From Nostoc sp. T09 (GTDB lineage: Bacteria > Cyanobacteriota > Cyanobacteriia > Cyanobacteriales > Nostocaceae), in assembly GCF_002154695.1 (NCBI RefSeq), contig NZ_MTAV01000061.1, forward strand, positions 1 through 64,000: DNA of 64,000 bases, written 5' to 3'. The notes beneath the pieces were generated by a model. That model had not been told where the DNA came from and did not search any database. It saw only the letters and a program-made list of their open reading frames with translations. Position 1 is the stretch's first letter; each line of letters begins with the position of its first letter. The translations under genes and the position numbers were made by a program. Below are positions 9,032-18,738 of this stretch, one piece after another.

Positions 9032-9406
9032 GTGTTAAGGACTCTTTTGGTGATTGCCATTGGTTTCCTACCATCCCTGTTCTCCCTGTGGATAATCCGC
9101 AAAACTCATTTGCGGACACGTTTAAGGATGAGACAAGCAGCTATGAACGTTACGGGAGTGCGGGTAAGGCAAGATATTAGGCCAGTTGAGGGCGATGCCT
9201 GCGGCAACCCCTACCCTTCGGGAACGACTTCGTCGAACGGGGAACGCTACTATCTAGAAGGGGTGGGTTATCTAGTTGGCGACATCAGCTGCAAATTTAA
9301 TGCGAGATCCGGCTATATTCGCTGTGCTGTTAATCCCAACGGTCCATGTCAGGGATGCCGTCACTACGAACCCAAGGAATTAGTTGGCAGTGAGCATAGG
9401 ACTTAA
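9032..9406 (+). CDS. DUF6464-like membrane-anchored protein with in-frame repeat insertion
   Basis: The 124-residue protein starts at a GTG. It has one N-terminal membrane segment (about residues 4-21) and a Cys-containing C-terminal domain (GVGYLVGDISCKFNARSGYI, then CxxCRHYEP) that resembles the cyanobacterial DUF6464 family from memory. Between residues 55 and 72 the sequence ACGNPYPSGTTSSNGE is out of character: it is the translation of a GC-rich interspersed repeat inserted in frame (9197-9244). Removing it joins PVEGD directly to RYYLEGVGY. The clustered cysteines suggest metal binding, which is unproven. Function is unknown. Confidence 0.65.
   Translation: MLRTLLVIAIGFLPSLFSLWIIRKTHLRTRLRMRQAAMNVTGVRVRQDIRPVEGDACGNPYPSGTTSSNGERYYLEGVGYLVGDISCKFNARSGYIRCAVNPNGPCQGCRHYEPKELVGSEHRT
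9197..9244 (+). repeat. 48-bp in-frame interspersed repeat inside a coding sequence
   Basis: The segment reads GCCTGCGGCAACCCCTACCC, then TTCGGGAACGACTTCGTCGA and ACGGGGAA. It closely matches intergenic repeat sequence at about 7920-7970 (GGCAACCCCTACCCTGCGGG ... CAACGGGGAACG). Its length is a multiple of three and adds 16 codons without a stop. Confidence 0.75.
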
Positions 9407-10063
9407 AATATTTAACCCTGTGCACTTTCCTTTCATAGGAAAGACTGAAGTAAACTTATTTAATTTAGACCATGCACTTTTAAAGGAACTTTTTAGAAAA
9501 TAGTTAGATTTTGTGAACTAATTGATATTAGATAATCAAATGATGACGTCAATTAATTAACACCACATCTGTTTATCTATAGCAATCTTAAATGAGTTGT
9601 GAAATTACTCGTTAAGGCAGGGAACAGGTGAAGCAGTGACGGGTACGCAGGAGAGCCACTGCGTTGCAGTGAATCCAGCGCTGTGGGAGGGTTTCCAACG
9701 CCTTTCGGGTGACGCTCCGAGGAACGAGCGTCACCCGAAGGGATGTTGTAGCAACTGGCGTCGGGTTTCTCGGCTTGTACTCCAAAGGAGAACCCGTTCG
9801 CGTAGCGTCTCCGTTAGGAGAAGGATAGCAAATGGCGTGGTTTCCCCCATCAGCAACTGCACCAAGCCGTTCGCTGAAAGCGTTCCCGTACCCCTCCGGG
9901 GAAGCAAGCTACGCGTAGCGTCTCCGCAGGAGAAGGGTAGGGGAACAGAGGAAAAACAAACTACAAATTTACTTTATTTTTTCACAAATGAAATAGGACT
10001 GCTATATTAAGGCGATTGAGATGATTTTGGCAGACTGAGTAACTAGAACTTATTATAAATTCC
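9407..10063. other. Intergenic region, AT-rich then GC-rich repeat block
   Basis: 9407-9610 is AT-rich without a gene. About 9640-9950 is a block of GC-rich palindromic repeats (CGTTCGCGTAGCGTCTCCGT, GGGTGACGCTCCGAGGAACG with its inverted copy AACGAGCGTCACCC, CCCTCCGGGGAAG). A 124-codon open frame over the block is only the repeat read through. Confidence 0.65.
9640..9950. repeat. Compound interspersed repeat block
   Basis: Several short modules recur within the block: GCGTAGCGTCTCCG occurs twice (about 9800 and 9915), and an inverted pair GGGTGACGCTC / GAGCGTCACCC (about 9707-9738) forms a hairpin. It resembles the repeat block at 7860-8081 in style but is a different assembly of modules. 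Confidence 0.6.
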
Positions 10064-10501
10064 ATGACAATTTATTTTTACACCGTTCGCGAACAATATG
10101 GCTGTTTCTCGAACTTCTCACCCCACGGGTTTGAGTTAGATGAGTTATATTGGCCTACCAGCGAACACTATTTCCAAGCACAAAAATTCGTTGGAACCTT
10201 GCATGTAGAACAAATCCGGTTAGTAAAAAATCCTAAGGAAGCAGCAAGGATGGGGCGTGAAAGAAGCCGTCCTCTGCGCCAAGATTGGGAACAAGTTAAA
10301 GACGACATTATGCGCAAAGCTGTACTACGCAAATTTGAAACTCATGCAGATATTAAGGAAATTCTGTTTTCCACAGGTAATGAAGAAATCATCGAAAACT
10401 CTCCTATTGATTTTTACTGGGGTTGTGGATCTGATGGGAGTGGTAAAAATATGTTAGGAATAATTTTAATGGAAGTTAGAGAAATACTTCGTTCCATCTA
10501 A
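10064..10501 (+). CDS. NADAR-domain protein (YbiA-like)
   Basis: The 145-residue protein is a full-length NADAR domain. Family motifs are FSNF (15-18), SEHYFQAQKF (33-42) and DFYWGCGSDGSGKNMLG (116-132). NADAR proteins include E. coli YbiA, an N-glycosidase linked to riboflavin intermediates, and enzymes removing ADP-ribose from guanine in nucleic acids, often with DarT-type toxins. No toxin gene is adjacent here, so the substrate is open. It is probably cytoplasmic, monocistronic and flanked by long AT-rich spacers. Confidence 0.92.
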   Translation: MTIYFYTVREQYGCFSNFSPHGFELDELYWPTSEHYFQAQKFVGTLHVEQIRLVKNPKEAARMGRERSRPLRQDWEQVKDDIMRKAVLRKFETHADIKEILFSTGNEEIIENSPIDFYWGCGSDGSGKNMLGIILMEVREILRSI

Positions 10502-11039
10502 AGTGCAGAGGTTGGAATATATCTGTAAAATAATGTTGTTCTCTTCTTTACTGTCTCTCACCAAGTTCTAAAATAAGTATTGAGTAGCAAACAATTTCAA
10601 GGTGTAGCCCTGTTGCTGTAAAAGTGCGTTTATGCATCAATCATCCTTTGTTGCCTATTTATGGAGAATTAGGCTAAAGCTTGTATGCTAGCTATGAAAC
10701 TTCTATTTGTTTTGTGAAGTTACTTATAGAAGCTGTTAACAGGGAACATGAAAGAAGCTAGATAGACGAGTGTGAAACTTTTCTAAAATAAAACCGGATT
10801 TTTATAGTACTGCACGGCAGAAATAAACCACTAATTGGAAATGTCTGTAACTCTTACCAATAGTTAATTACGAATTCCTAATTTTGCACAAAGATAATAG
10901 CGACTTCGAGTATTATATAACCTTTTGACCATACTTACTAACTTTAATCTTTAAAGGTCTCTTAACTCAAACTTAAAACAATTATATTTGCATAACAAAC
11001 AACTAAAAATTAGTCATCTCTCAAAGGAGGAAAGCATTT
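10502..11039. other. Long AT-rich intergenic region
   Basis: 538 bases without a convincing gene, RNA or repeat. A clear Shine-Dalgarno (AAAGGAGG, about 11024-11031) for the next gene ends the region. Confidence 0.5.
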
Positions 11040-11366
11040 ATGTCTTTCTCAAAAAACAAAAAGAGATATTGCAAATGGTTTTGGGATGAATCCTTGGGAG
11101 GCGAATACGAGCATTGGGGCACTAGCACTTACTTTATGGAAGTTGGGCATGATTTATATGCCGTAAGGCAAATAGAAATTTACGAAAACGGTAATATCTT
11201 GTCTTATGATCGCAGCCACTTAACAGATGACTATGGTATGTTATGCGATAAGCAATTCAATGAAGAGGATCTCCTAGAATTTGCCATTACTAAGGCAGAA
11301 TTTGAACAAATTTGGAATACCAAAATTCCAATAAATCGTTCAGTAGTCGATATCAAGGAAGAATAA
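11040..11366 (+). CDS. Small DUF6881-like protein
   Basis: The 108-residue protein is acidic. It is preceded by an excellent Shine-Dalgarno (AAAGGAGGAAAG). The order of a Trp-rich N-terminus, an R-x-I-E-I-Y-E-N-G strand (about 47-56) and a C-terminal ITKAEFEQIW helix resembles the DUF6881 family as I recall it, a group seen near polymorphic-toxin and immunity loci. That assignment is from memory of the pattern only. There is no signal peptide or membrane segment. The following TPR gene starts about 75 bases downstream, so the two may be co-transcribed. Confidence 0.6.
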   Translation: MSFSKNKKRYCKWFWDESLGGEYEHWGTSTYFMEVGHDLYAVRQIEIYENGNILSYDRSHLTDDYGMLCDKQFNEEDLLEFAITKAEFEQIWNTKIPINRSVVDIKEE

Positions 11367-11440
11367 ATTACTTGCATGAAGATTTACTGAAGATTTTGGG
11401 AATACTAAAATATATCACCAAACTTCATAGGACTTGGTCG

Positions 11441-12520
11441 ATGTCTACAGGCGGAAAAAACATAGATCCCTTAAAAGTTCCAACAAAATATGGAAAATTA
11501 AGAAAGAGCAACACCATTGCCCATGAATTTGACCAAGGTTTATCAGAAGAAACAATTTTTTCACAAGAAAGTAACTCCCAGCTATTAGAAGCATCCAAAC
11601 TACTGCGGCAAGGAGTCAAACAGCAGCAAGCTGGCGATTTAATTGCTGCAATAAAGTCTTTAGAAGAATCTTTAGCGCTGTTTCAAGCAGTCGGGAATTC
11701 CCAAAAGCAGGAAAAAGTGCTTTCCTTTTTAGCATTAACAGTCTATACATCAGGGGACTACCAGAAAACTATCTCCTACTGCCAACAATGTCTTGCCTTA
11801 ATGAAGGACACCTCAGATATAGCTGTGCGGATGCAAGTGCTTTCCCATTTAGGCAATGCTTATCGTCACCTCAACGACTATGACAAAGCCATTCAGTTTT
11901 TAGAAGATAGTTTGAAAATCACGCAGCAACAGCAAGATAAGCGAAGTCAAGTCGCAGCTCTAAATAATCTGGGTTTGGTTTATAAAGCTGTAGGTAACGT
12001 TGCAAAGGCAATTAAGTATCAAGAGCAAAGTTTAAAAATTGTCCAGGAACTCCAAGACAATTGGGGTGAAGAACAAGTACTCAAGAATTTAGGCAATGCT
12101 TGGTATGCATTGGACGACTACCCAAAAGCGATCGCTTACTATGAAAAGTGTGTAGTCATATCACGTTCTCTAAAAAATCTGCGTAGTGCTGTTCATGTAC
12201 TCAAGAATTTGGGTAATGCCTGCTATGCCTTAGGTGATTATGCCAAAGCTATTATTTATTACGAAGAGCGTTGGCAATTAGCCAGAGAACTTCAAGACAA
12301 CCGAAGTGAGGAACAGTCTCTAGGGAGTTTAGGAGTTGCTTGTGAAGCATTAGGTGACTACGCTAAAGCAATTACATACCATGAACAACGTTTGCTCTTA
12401 GCCAAGGCTATCAAAGATCGTCGCAGTCAAGAACAAGCCCTTGCCAGTCTAAGAGTTGCCTGTTACGCCTTAGGCGATTATGCCAAAGCAATGCAATACC
12501 AAACAATGGATCTTGACTGA
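11441..12520 (+). CDS. Tetratricopeptide repeat protein
   Basis: From an ATG at 11441 the protein has about 359 residues. After a variable N-terminus of about 50 residues it is a row of 40-residue TPR units with the repeated pattern LGNAYxALxDYxKAIxYxEQ (about seven units from residue 53). The DNA shows the matching 120-base periodicity. The frame is open further upstream into the previous gene, but the region before 11441 does not look coding-like. TPR arrays of this kind are protein-protein scaffolds. It ends soon after the last unit, so a C-terminal effector domain is absent or lost. Confidence 0.8.
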   Translation: MSTGGKNIDPLKVPTKYGKLRKSNTIAHEFDQGLSEETIFSQESNSQLLEASKLLRQGVKQQQAGDLIAAIKSLEESLALFQAVGNSQKQEKVLSFLALTVYTSGDYQKTISYCQQCLALMKDTSDIAVRMQVLSHLGNAYRHLNDYDKAIQFLEDSLKITQQQQDKRSQVAALNNLGLVYKAVGNVAKAIKYQEQSLKIVQELQDNWGEEQVLKNLGNAWYALDDYPKAIAYYEKCVVISRSLKNLRSAVHVLKNLGNACYALGDYAKAIIYYEERWQLARELQDNRSEEQSLGSLGVACEALGDYAKAITYHEQRLLLAKAIKDRRSQEQALASLRVACYALGDYAKAMQYQTMDLD

Positions 12521-12696
12521 AAATACTTTTGCTTTGCTCATGACTAATTGCTGCTGAAATAAACCGATACAACTGATACAATAAAAGTTCTGTAAATAAC
12601 AATTTTCAGCAACAGTTGATTCCAAAAAAATCTCCTACAGGAGAAGTATTGCACCTAAATTAGACAGGTGCTACTGACCCCAACTTCCAGATTGTC

Positions 12697-13368
12697 ATGA
12701 GCAGCGAAACCCAACTCAGCCTATTTGACGATTCAAGCTTCAATCAAAGAGATCTGATTCCTACAGACGCCAAAATTCCCATACCTGCCAATACCTATTC
12801 TGACATGACTGAGTTGGCACAGCACTGCAATCAGTGCCACCGTTGTGGTTTGGGAGACAATCGTACTCACGCTGTCGTTGGGCGTGGGAACCTCAAGGCA
12901 CCAATTATGGTTGTGGGGGAAGCACCAGGGCAAAATGAAGACGAAACAGGTTTACCATTTGTAGGCAGATCGGGGCAGCTGCTAGAGAAAATATTGGCAT
13001 CTGTGAGTTTAAGTACTGAGAATGATGTATATATTGCCAATATCAATAAATGTCGTCCACCAGAGAACCGAGTTCCTACTACTGAAGAAATGGCGGCTTG
13101 CTTGCCCTACTTATTGGAACAAATTCGGCTCGTAGATCCAAAAATTATTTTGTTAACTGGTGCAACTGCGGTTAAAGGCTTAACAGGCGATAAGCGTGGT
13201 ATTACTAAAATTCGTGGACAGTGGATAGAGTGGCAAGGACGTTTGTGTATGCCAATTTTCCACCCTTCCTACTTACTGCGGAACCCTTCTCGGGAAGTAG
13301 GCGGTCCCAAATGGTTGATGTGGCAAGACATACAGGCAGTTCGTGCTAAATATGATGAAATTCATTAA
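12697..13368 (+). CDS. Uracil-DNA glycosylase, family 4 (Fe-S type)
   Basis: The 223-residue protein removes uracil from DNA to start base-excision repair. Family 4 hallmarks are present: the four cluster cysteines Cys47 and Cys50 (HCNQCHRC), Cys119 and Cys135; motif 1 GEAPGQNEDE (74-83) followed by GLPFVGRSGQLL; and motif 2 HPSYLLRN (from His189). The N-terminal extension of about 40 residues is usual for cyanobacterial members. It converges with the next gene, the two stop codons overlapping at 13365-13368. Confidence 0.95.
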   Translation: MSSETQLSLFDDSSFNQRDLIPTDAKIPIPANTYSDMTELAQHCNQCHRCGLGDNRTHAVVGRGNLKAPIMVVGEAPGQNEDETGLPFVGRSGQLLEKILASVSLSTENDVYIANINKCRPPENRVPTTEEMAACLPYLLEQIRLVDPKIILLTGATAVKGLTGDKRGITKIRGQWIEWQGRLCMPIFHPSYLLRNPSREVGGPKWLMWQDIQAVRAKYDEIH

Positions 13369-14147
13369 AAAGGTTTACTGCGCATCCGTATACTTCCTGC
13401 CTGACAATCCCGCAGCCAAATATTAATCGCTTGCGCAATAGCGCTGTTGCTACTATCTCGTGGCGGAGACGGCGGTTGTTGCTTTGGAGATGAACCAGTT
13501 TGGGTAAACATCATTACCAAACGCCAACCATTTTGAGTTTTAGTCAACAGTAGCCAATGGAATTCTTGTAATTCCACCGCTTTTCCACTTATATACTGCC
13601 GCTCTAAAGTAGTAAAGAATACTTGGTCGACTCCTGATGCTGTACTTTTGGAGGTATCTGCGGTGTCAATCCCAGGATTCAGGGGCAAAGGCGTAAACTC
13701 AGGTCTACCTGCAACTAGCATGTAGCTGTAAACTTCACTACTTCTGCTACGACGGCGGGCACGTTGCGTAACCCGGTTGGTATAACTAGGTAAATCCCGT
13801 AATAGATAAGTAGTTAAACTATCTAAATTATGCTCCGAGCAAGAAGACGCTGCCTTATTATTAATCACACCTTTATCCGGTGACGGAGATGGGTTCTGCG
13901 ACAATGCTAAGTTATCAATACTACTTGCTATTACCAGCCAGAAGCCACAAACAGTAAACCATAAGCTACCCTTGCCTTTTCTGATTGAAGAGGACGCGGA
14001 TAATGAAGAATATCTTCCGTTGAATGCGAATGCTTTCACGAAAGCGGATTTATCCTTAGAGGCAAAAAAAAGTATTCCTTGTTTGGTGGGGTTTACCCGT
14101 GTCTTCGTGTCTCTTTGTCCCCGCGTCTTCTTTATTCCTGCCTTCAT
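13365..14147 (-). CDS. Putative exported hypothetical protein
   Basis: The frame spans 260 codons. The convincing protein begins near residue 60: a hydrophobic, signal-like segment ([16 protein letters not shown], about 62-77), then a low-complexity linker and a conserved-looking region ([20 protein letters not shown] ... [20 protein letters not shown]) and a C-terminal helix ending in CQAGSIRMR. The first 50-odd codons read through a spacer-type repeat (GGGGACAAAGAGACACGAAG on the coding strand). The ATG at 14147 overlapping the pyrF stop (ATGA) may therefore be fortuitous; a GTG at 14039 is an alternative. Function is unknown, location probably periplasm or cell surface. Confidence 0.6.
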   Translation of the reverse strand: MKAGIKKTRGQRDTKTRVNPTKQGILFFASKDKSAFVKAFAFNGRYSSLSASSSIRKGKGSLWFTVCGFWLVIASSIDNLALSQNPSPSPDKGVINNKAASSCSEHNLDSLTTYLLRDLPSYTNRVTQRARRRSRSSEVYSYMLVAGRPEFTPLPLNPGIDTADTSKSTASGVDQVFFTTLERQYISGKAVELQEFHWLLLTKTQNGWRLVMMFTQTGSSPKQQPPSPPRDSSNSAIAQAINIWLRDCQAGSIRMRSKPF

Positions 14148-14863
14148 GCCACTGTGGTTATCTCCTCAGAAATTCTCTTCCAAGCTAACTCAGGGTCAGC
14201 AGCAGTAGTAATAGGACGCCCAATTACTAGGTAATCGGCACCCGCTTTGATTGCTTGTGCAGGAGTGAGCGATCGCTTTTGATCTGCCTTGTCTGACCAA
14301 GTAGGGCGGACTCCGGGACAAACTAACAGAAAATCATCCCCGCAAGTTTGTCGTAGTTGTGCTACTTCTTGAGGTGAACACACTGCCCCATCTAATCCGG
14401 TTTCTTGAGCTATTAGTGCCATCTCTAGGGCATATTCTGGCAGTTCTACGGGAATTTTTAAATCGAATGCCAACTGCCTAGCAGAAATACTTGTCAGCAG
14501 CGTAATAGCAATTAATTTTGGCGGTTGAACACCCGTCTGTGCTGCCCCTGTTTGTACTGCCTCAGTTGCCGCTTTTAAGGCATCCTTACCAGCAGTAGCA
14601 TGAATTGTCAGCAAATCTACCTCATAACGAGCCGCAGCCTGACAAGCACCAGCAACAGTGTTGGGGATGTCATGAAACTTTAAGTCCAGGAAAATGCGCT
14701 TTTGCCGGGACTTAAGCAGTTCGAGGATTTTAGGCCCAGTGCTGGTAAATAACTCCAAACCAACTTTCCAGAAACCAACTTGGGGAAGTCGATCCACAAG
14801 GGCGATCGCACTCTGCAAATCTGACACATCCAAAGGTATAATAATTCGCTGCTCGGCTTTCAT
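14144..14863 (-). CDS. pyrF: Orotidine 5'-phosphate decarboxylase
   Basis: The 239-residue enzyme converts OMP to UMP, the last step of de novo pyrimidine synthesis. The family signature [11 protein letters not shown] (about 59-69) contains the catalytic Asp-Lys-Asp arrangement, with Asp12 (PLDVSD) and Lys33 (WKVGLELF) binding substrate. The C-terminal phosphate-binding [11 protein letters not shown] is present. It is full length and is followed by the hypothetical gene with a 4-base stop/start overlap. Confidence 0.97.
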   Translation of the reverse strand: MKAEQRIIIPLDVSDLQSAIALVDRLPQVGFWKVGLELFTSTGPKILELLKSRQKRIFLDLKFHDIPNTVAGACQAAARYEVDLLTIHATAGKDALKAATEAVQTGAAQTGVQPPKLIAITLLTSISARQLAFDLKIPVELPEYALEMALIAQETGLDGAVCSPQEVAQLRQTCGDDFLLVCPGVRPTWSDKADQKRSLTPAQAIKAGADYLVIGRPITTAADPELAWKRISEEITTVA

Positions 14864-14927
14864 CGGCGTTTATCGGCGTACCCTGCGGGAAGCCACTTCG
14901 TGTCTATATCGGGGTTCATTTCATACA

Positions 14928-16124
14928 TTAAGATACTAAGCGCACAAACTTGTTTTTCCCCACTTGCAAAACTCTCCCAGATAAGTCACTAGGCTGCTCA
15001 AAAGTGGTATCGACATTAGTAATGCGATCGCCATCTATGTACACCCCACCCTCTTGAATTTTGCGTTTTCCTTCCCCACTACTTTTGCACAAGCCACTAG
15101 CATTGAGCAGATAAGCCAACTTGACGGGAAACTGGGATATGCCAGCTAGAGAAAATTCTGGTAATGCACCTTTTTGTCCACCACTGTCTACTACTTCTTT
15201 AGCCTTATTCGCCGCTGCTTCGCCGTGATATTGGTTGACAACTTCCCATGCTAGAAGTAATTGGCGATCGCGTGGTTTTTCGGGCAGTTTCTCTAAAGCT
15301 AAATCTGTCAATAGCTCAAAATATTGTTCTAGTAGTTGATCGGGAACTCCCTGCAATTTTTGATATTTCTCAGATGGGTGTTCCGATAAGCCCACATAAT
15401 TACCTAAAGACTTAGACATTTTTTGCACACCATCTGTACCAATTAAAATCGGCAGCAGTAATCCAAACTGGGGTTTTTGTCCAAAATGACGTTGCAAATC
15501 TCGCCCCACAGCAATGTTAAATTTTTGATCAGTCCCGCCTAACTCCACATCTGCCTCAACTGCGACCGAATCATATCCCTGCATCAACGGATAAAGGAAC
15601 TCATGAAGGAAAATCGGATTCTCTTTTTTATAACGTTCTGCAAATCCTTCCTTGGCCAACATCTGCCCCACCGTCATCGTAGAGAGTAACTCTAAAATTT
15701 TCCCCAAATCAAGTCGGGAAAGCCATTCGGAGTTATAGCGTACCTCTAATCTCCCAGGTGTGTCAAAATCCAATATAGGACGTACTTGATCAAGATAAGT
15801 CTGGGCATTTTGCGCTACCTCTGCCTCTGTCAGTTGGCGACGCACCTCAGACTTACCAGTCGGATCGCCAATGCGAGCCGTAAAATCCCCAATAATTAGA
15901 ACTGCTGTATGACCTGCATCTTGAAAAGCTCGCAGTTTTCTTACCGGTATGCTATGACCAAGATGAATATCAGCACCCGTTGGATCAATGCCCAATTTGA
16001 CCCTTAAAGGTCTGCTTGTAGTTGCCAAGCGCTTTTCTAAACTTTCACTTTCGTTGTCAGCATCAGTTGGTTGTGGGAAAATTTCCACAATACCACGACG
16101 CAACCAAGTAAAATCTTGCGCCAT
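14928..16124 (-). CDS. tyrS: Tyrosyl-tRNA synthetase
   Basis: A class I synthetase charging tRNA(Tyr). The HIGH-type motif is DIHLGHS, the KMSKS motif is [10 protein letters not shown], and a C-terminal S4-type RNA-binding domain is present ([20 protein letters not shown]). I chose the ATG at 16124 ([18 protein letters not shown]), giving 398 residues. The frame stays open 38 codons further upstream but that extension is low-complexity and not family-like. It lies 64 bases upstream of pyrF on the same strand, so the two may be co-transcribed. Confidence 0.95.
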   Translation of the reverse strand: MAQDFTWLRRGIVEIFPQPTDADNESESLEKRLATTSRPLRVKLGIDPTGADIHLGHSIPVRKLRAFQDAGHTAVLIIGDFTARIGDPTGKSEVRRQLTEAEVAQNAQTYLDQVRPILDFDTPGRLEVRYNSEWLSRLDLGKILELLSTMTVGQMLAKEGFAERYKKENPIFLHEFLYPLMQGYDSVAVEADVELGGTDQKFNIAVGRDLQRHFGQKPQFGLLLPILIGTDGVQKMSKSLGNYVGLSEHPSEKYQKLQGVPDQLLEQYFELLTDLALEKLPEKPRDRQLLLAWEVVNQYHGEAAANKAKEVVDSGGQKGALPEFSLAGISQFPVKLAYLLNASGLCKSSGEGKRKIQEGGVYIDGDRITNVDTTFEQPSDLSGRVLQVGKNKFVRLVS

Positions 16125-16297
16125 ACTAGAAGATTCGCTATTAATTAAGCTTTGGGCTGGAGAAGTTGGGTTGGTTGTATTCACTGGCAATTTGTCCGTT
16201 CTCTTATCTGCCAAACTACTATAATTGCAAAAAATCAACCGCCTTGCTTCACCAAATCAATTACATTTATATTTACGAGTGAGGAAGTGAAATCGCC

Positions 16298-18220
16298 GTG
16301 TCGTCTAGGACTTTTGAAGACAAGGAAGCCCAAAATAAGGCTTCATCAGGTTTTGAGTTTTTGAAAGGAGTAGGTCAGGTAGCTGGCGGAACTCTATTAT
16401 CAATCACGATGCTGACAAGTTCAATTGTAGCGGGCGGATTGGTGGGCTTGGCTATAAGTTTCCGTAATTTGCCGGATGTCAGGCAATTACGTAACTTCTT
16501 TCCTTCAGAAACTACTTATATTTATGATCTAAAAGGCAAACTGTTAACGAGCGTTCATGGGGAAGCCAACCGAGAAGTTGTACCTTTAGATAAAATTTCC
16601 CCAAATCTCAAAAGGGCAGTATTAGCCAGCGAAGATGGTCATTTCTACAATCACCACGGTATCAATCCTACAGGTGTGGGCCGTGCCATAGTTGTTAACT
16701 CGATAGCTGGTGGAGTCAAGGAAGGTGGCTCTACCATCACGATGCAGCTAGTTAAAAACATATTTTTGTCTCAAAAGCGTGCCTTTACCCGCAAGATAGC
16801 GGAAGCAGTGCTGGCAATTCGCTTAGAGCAAATTCTTTCCAAAGACCAAATATTGGAAATGTACCTCAATCAAGTTTATTGGGGTCATAACAATTATGGT
16901 GTGCAAACAGCAGCACGTAGTTACTTTAACAAGTCATCAGAATTTTTAACCTTGGGTGAATCGGCAATGATGGCTGGTTTAATTCAAGCGCCAGAAGAAT
17001 TTAGCCCATTTGTCAGCATGAAACTGGCAAAACAGAAACAAAAGGAAGTTTTAGGGCGGATGCTGGACTTGAATTGGATTAGTCAGAAAGAGTACGACGA
17101 TGCCCTTAAACAAGAAATCAAACTTGGTAAAATTCGGTCGTTTCAAGGTAGTGCTTTACCTTATGTAACCAATACTGTGTCCCAAGAATTGGCGAAAAAG
17201 TTTGGACGCGACGCACTGCTCAAAGGTGGTATGCGAGTCCAAACTACAGTTGATGCTGACTTCCAAAAAATGGCAGAGCAAACTGTCGTTAAGTGGCATG
17301 AAACACTCCAAGGCGAAGGGCTATCTAAGAATCAAATGGCCCTGGTGGCAATTGACCCTCGGACACATTTTATCAAAGCTTTAGTAGGCGGCGTAGATTC
17401 CAAAACTAGCGAATTCAACCGTGCCACCCAAGCTCAGCGTCAGCCAGGATCTTCTTTTAAGCCTTTTGTTTACTACACCGCCTTTGCTTCAGGAAAATTT
17501 GCACCAGACACAACAGTTGTCGATGCTCCAGTTAGCTATCGAGATGGTGATGGTTGGTACTATCCGAAGAACTATGATGGTGGCTTTTCGGGAGCAATGT
17601 CAATCCGCACTGCGCTTGCCCAGTCGCGCAATATCCCTGTGATTAAACTTGGTAAGGCTGTAGGGATGAATAAAGTCATTGAAACCTGCCGCACCTTGGG
17701 GATTATGAGTCCGATGGAGCCGGTGACTTCTTTGCCTCTAGGAGCAATTGGTGTCACACCTCTAGAAATGGCTAGTGCTTATGCTACCTTTGCCAATTAT
17801 GGCTGGCAGTCACCACCAACGGTAATTGCGCGCGTTACGGATAGTAGCGGCAATGTTCTACTAGACAACACACCCAAGCCTCAGTTAGTTCTCGATCCTT
17901 GGGCATCGGCAGCAATTCTCAATATAATGCAATCGGTAATTACTGATGGTACTGGTAAAAATGCTGCTATAGGTCGCCCCGCTGCGGGTAAGACGGGTAC
18001 AACATCCTCAGAAAAGGATATTTGGTTTGTGGGTACAGTACCCCAGTTAACTACTGCTGTTTGGGTAGGTAGGGACGACAACAGACAATTAGCCCACGGA
18101 GCTACAGGTGGCGTGATGGTAGCTCCCATCTGGCGCGACTTCATGCAAAAGGCGCTCAAGGATGTACCAGCAGAGAGCTTTAAATCGCCCTCGCAATTTA
18201 CTCGCCCCAAAGCCCAATAA
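16298..18220 (+). CDS. Class A penicillin-binding protein (PBP1A-type)
   Basis: The 640-residue bifunctional peptidoglycan synthase starts at GTG. It has an N-terminal membrane anchor (about 27-54), then a GT51 glycosyltransferase with catalytic Glu112 in EDGHFYNHHGI and the later GGSTITMQLVKN motif. The transpeptidase domain has the SxxK motif at Ser385 (GSSFKPF), the SxN-type motif QSRN and KTG at 565-567. It polymerises and cross-links the cell wall outside the cytoplasmic membrane. Length and motifs are intact. It is one of several class A PBPs expected in a filamentous cyanobacterium. Confidence 0.95.
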   Translation: MSSRTFEDKEAQNKASSGFEFLKGVGQVAGGTLLSITMLTSSIVAGGLVGLAISFRNLPDVRQLRNFFPSETTYIYDLKGKLLTSVHGEANREVVPLDKISPNLKRAVLASEDGHFYNHHGINPTGVGRAIVVNSIAGGVKEGGSTITMQLVKNIFLSQKRAFTRKIAEAVLAIRLEQILSKDQILEMYLNQVYWGHNNYGVQTAARSYFNKSSEFLTLGESAMMAGLIQAPEEFSPFVSMKLAKQKQKEVLGRMLDLNWISQKEYDDALKQEIKLGKIRSFQGSALPYVTNTVSQELAKKFGRDALLKGGMRVQTTVDADFQKMAEQTVVKWHETLQGEGLSKNQMALVAIDPRTHFIKALVGGVDSKTSEFNRATQAQRQPGSSFKPFVYYTAFASGKFAPDTTVVDAPVSYRDGDGWYYPKNYDGGFSGAMSIRTALAQSRNIPVIKLGKAVGMNKVIETCRTLGIMSPMEPVTSLPLGAIGVTPLEMASAYATFANYGWQSPPTVIARVTDSSGNVLLDNTPKPQLVLDPWASAAILNIMQSVITDGTGKNAAIGRPAAGKTGTTSSEKDIWFVGTVPQLTTAVWVGRDDNRQLAHGATGGVMVAPIWRDFMQKALKDVPAESFKSPSQFTRPKAQ

Positions 18221-18277
18221 TTTCGGATGCTGGATTTTGGATTGGCAATTAATCCAAAATCCAACATCTAAAATTGC

Positions 18278-18601
18278 TCAGGGCTGTTTTTCTAGCTCGG
18301 CTTTCATCCTCTGTAGGGTGAGATGCATTTGCTCAAACATTTGCTGAGGAGTAACCCCAAACTGACCTAGCTGAGTTTTCATCTGTTCCATAGTCATTTG
18401 CGCCATGAAATCTTCTGAGAGCTCGAAGCGCTTCATAAAGATGCGATAGCGATCCATCATGGCTTCCATTTGCTCAATAAACAGCTTTTTGCCCTCACGG
18501 TCAAATTTGCCGTAGTTGTTACCAAGCTTGATTAGCGCTTGATAATCGTCAAACAGCTGCTTTGCTTCTTGCTGAACTATCTCAGAGTCAAAGAATCCCA
18601 T
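18278..18601 (-). CDS. DUF1825 family protein
   Basis: This 107-residue, fully helical, Met-rich cytoplasmic protein (MGFFDSEIVQQEAKQLFDDY, then RFELSEDFMAQMTMEQMKTQ) is a clear DUF1825 member. The family is near-universal in cyanobacteria and has no established function. It converges with the PBP gene across a 57-base spacer. Full length. Confidence 0.9.
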   Translation of the reverse strand: MGFFDSEIVQQEAKQLFDDYQALIKLGNNYGKFDREGKKLFIEQMEAMMDRYRIFMKRFELSEDFMAQMTMEQMKTQLGQFGVTPQQMFEQMHLTLQRMKAELEKQP

Positions 18602-18738
18602 TTTGTTTAATATTCAACTGAGTGCTAACACTCAGTAAATTATGGTTTTGCTTATATTTTTATTCTAATCTAGGGTACTAATCTAGGGAATAAGCTTCGG
18701 TTCTATTACTATTATTTACCGAAATTTCAACACTTGAC

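Noticed and set aside
8847-9038. 63-codon frame before the DUF6464-like gene
   Set aside because: No ribosome site or recognisable pattern; overlaps the next gene start.
9636-10010. 124-codon frame rich in Arg
   Set aside because: It covers a repeat block with abrupt composition change and no protein-like pattern.
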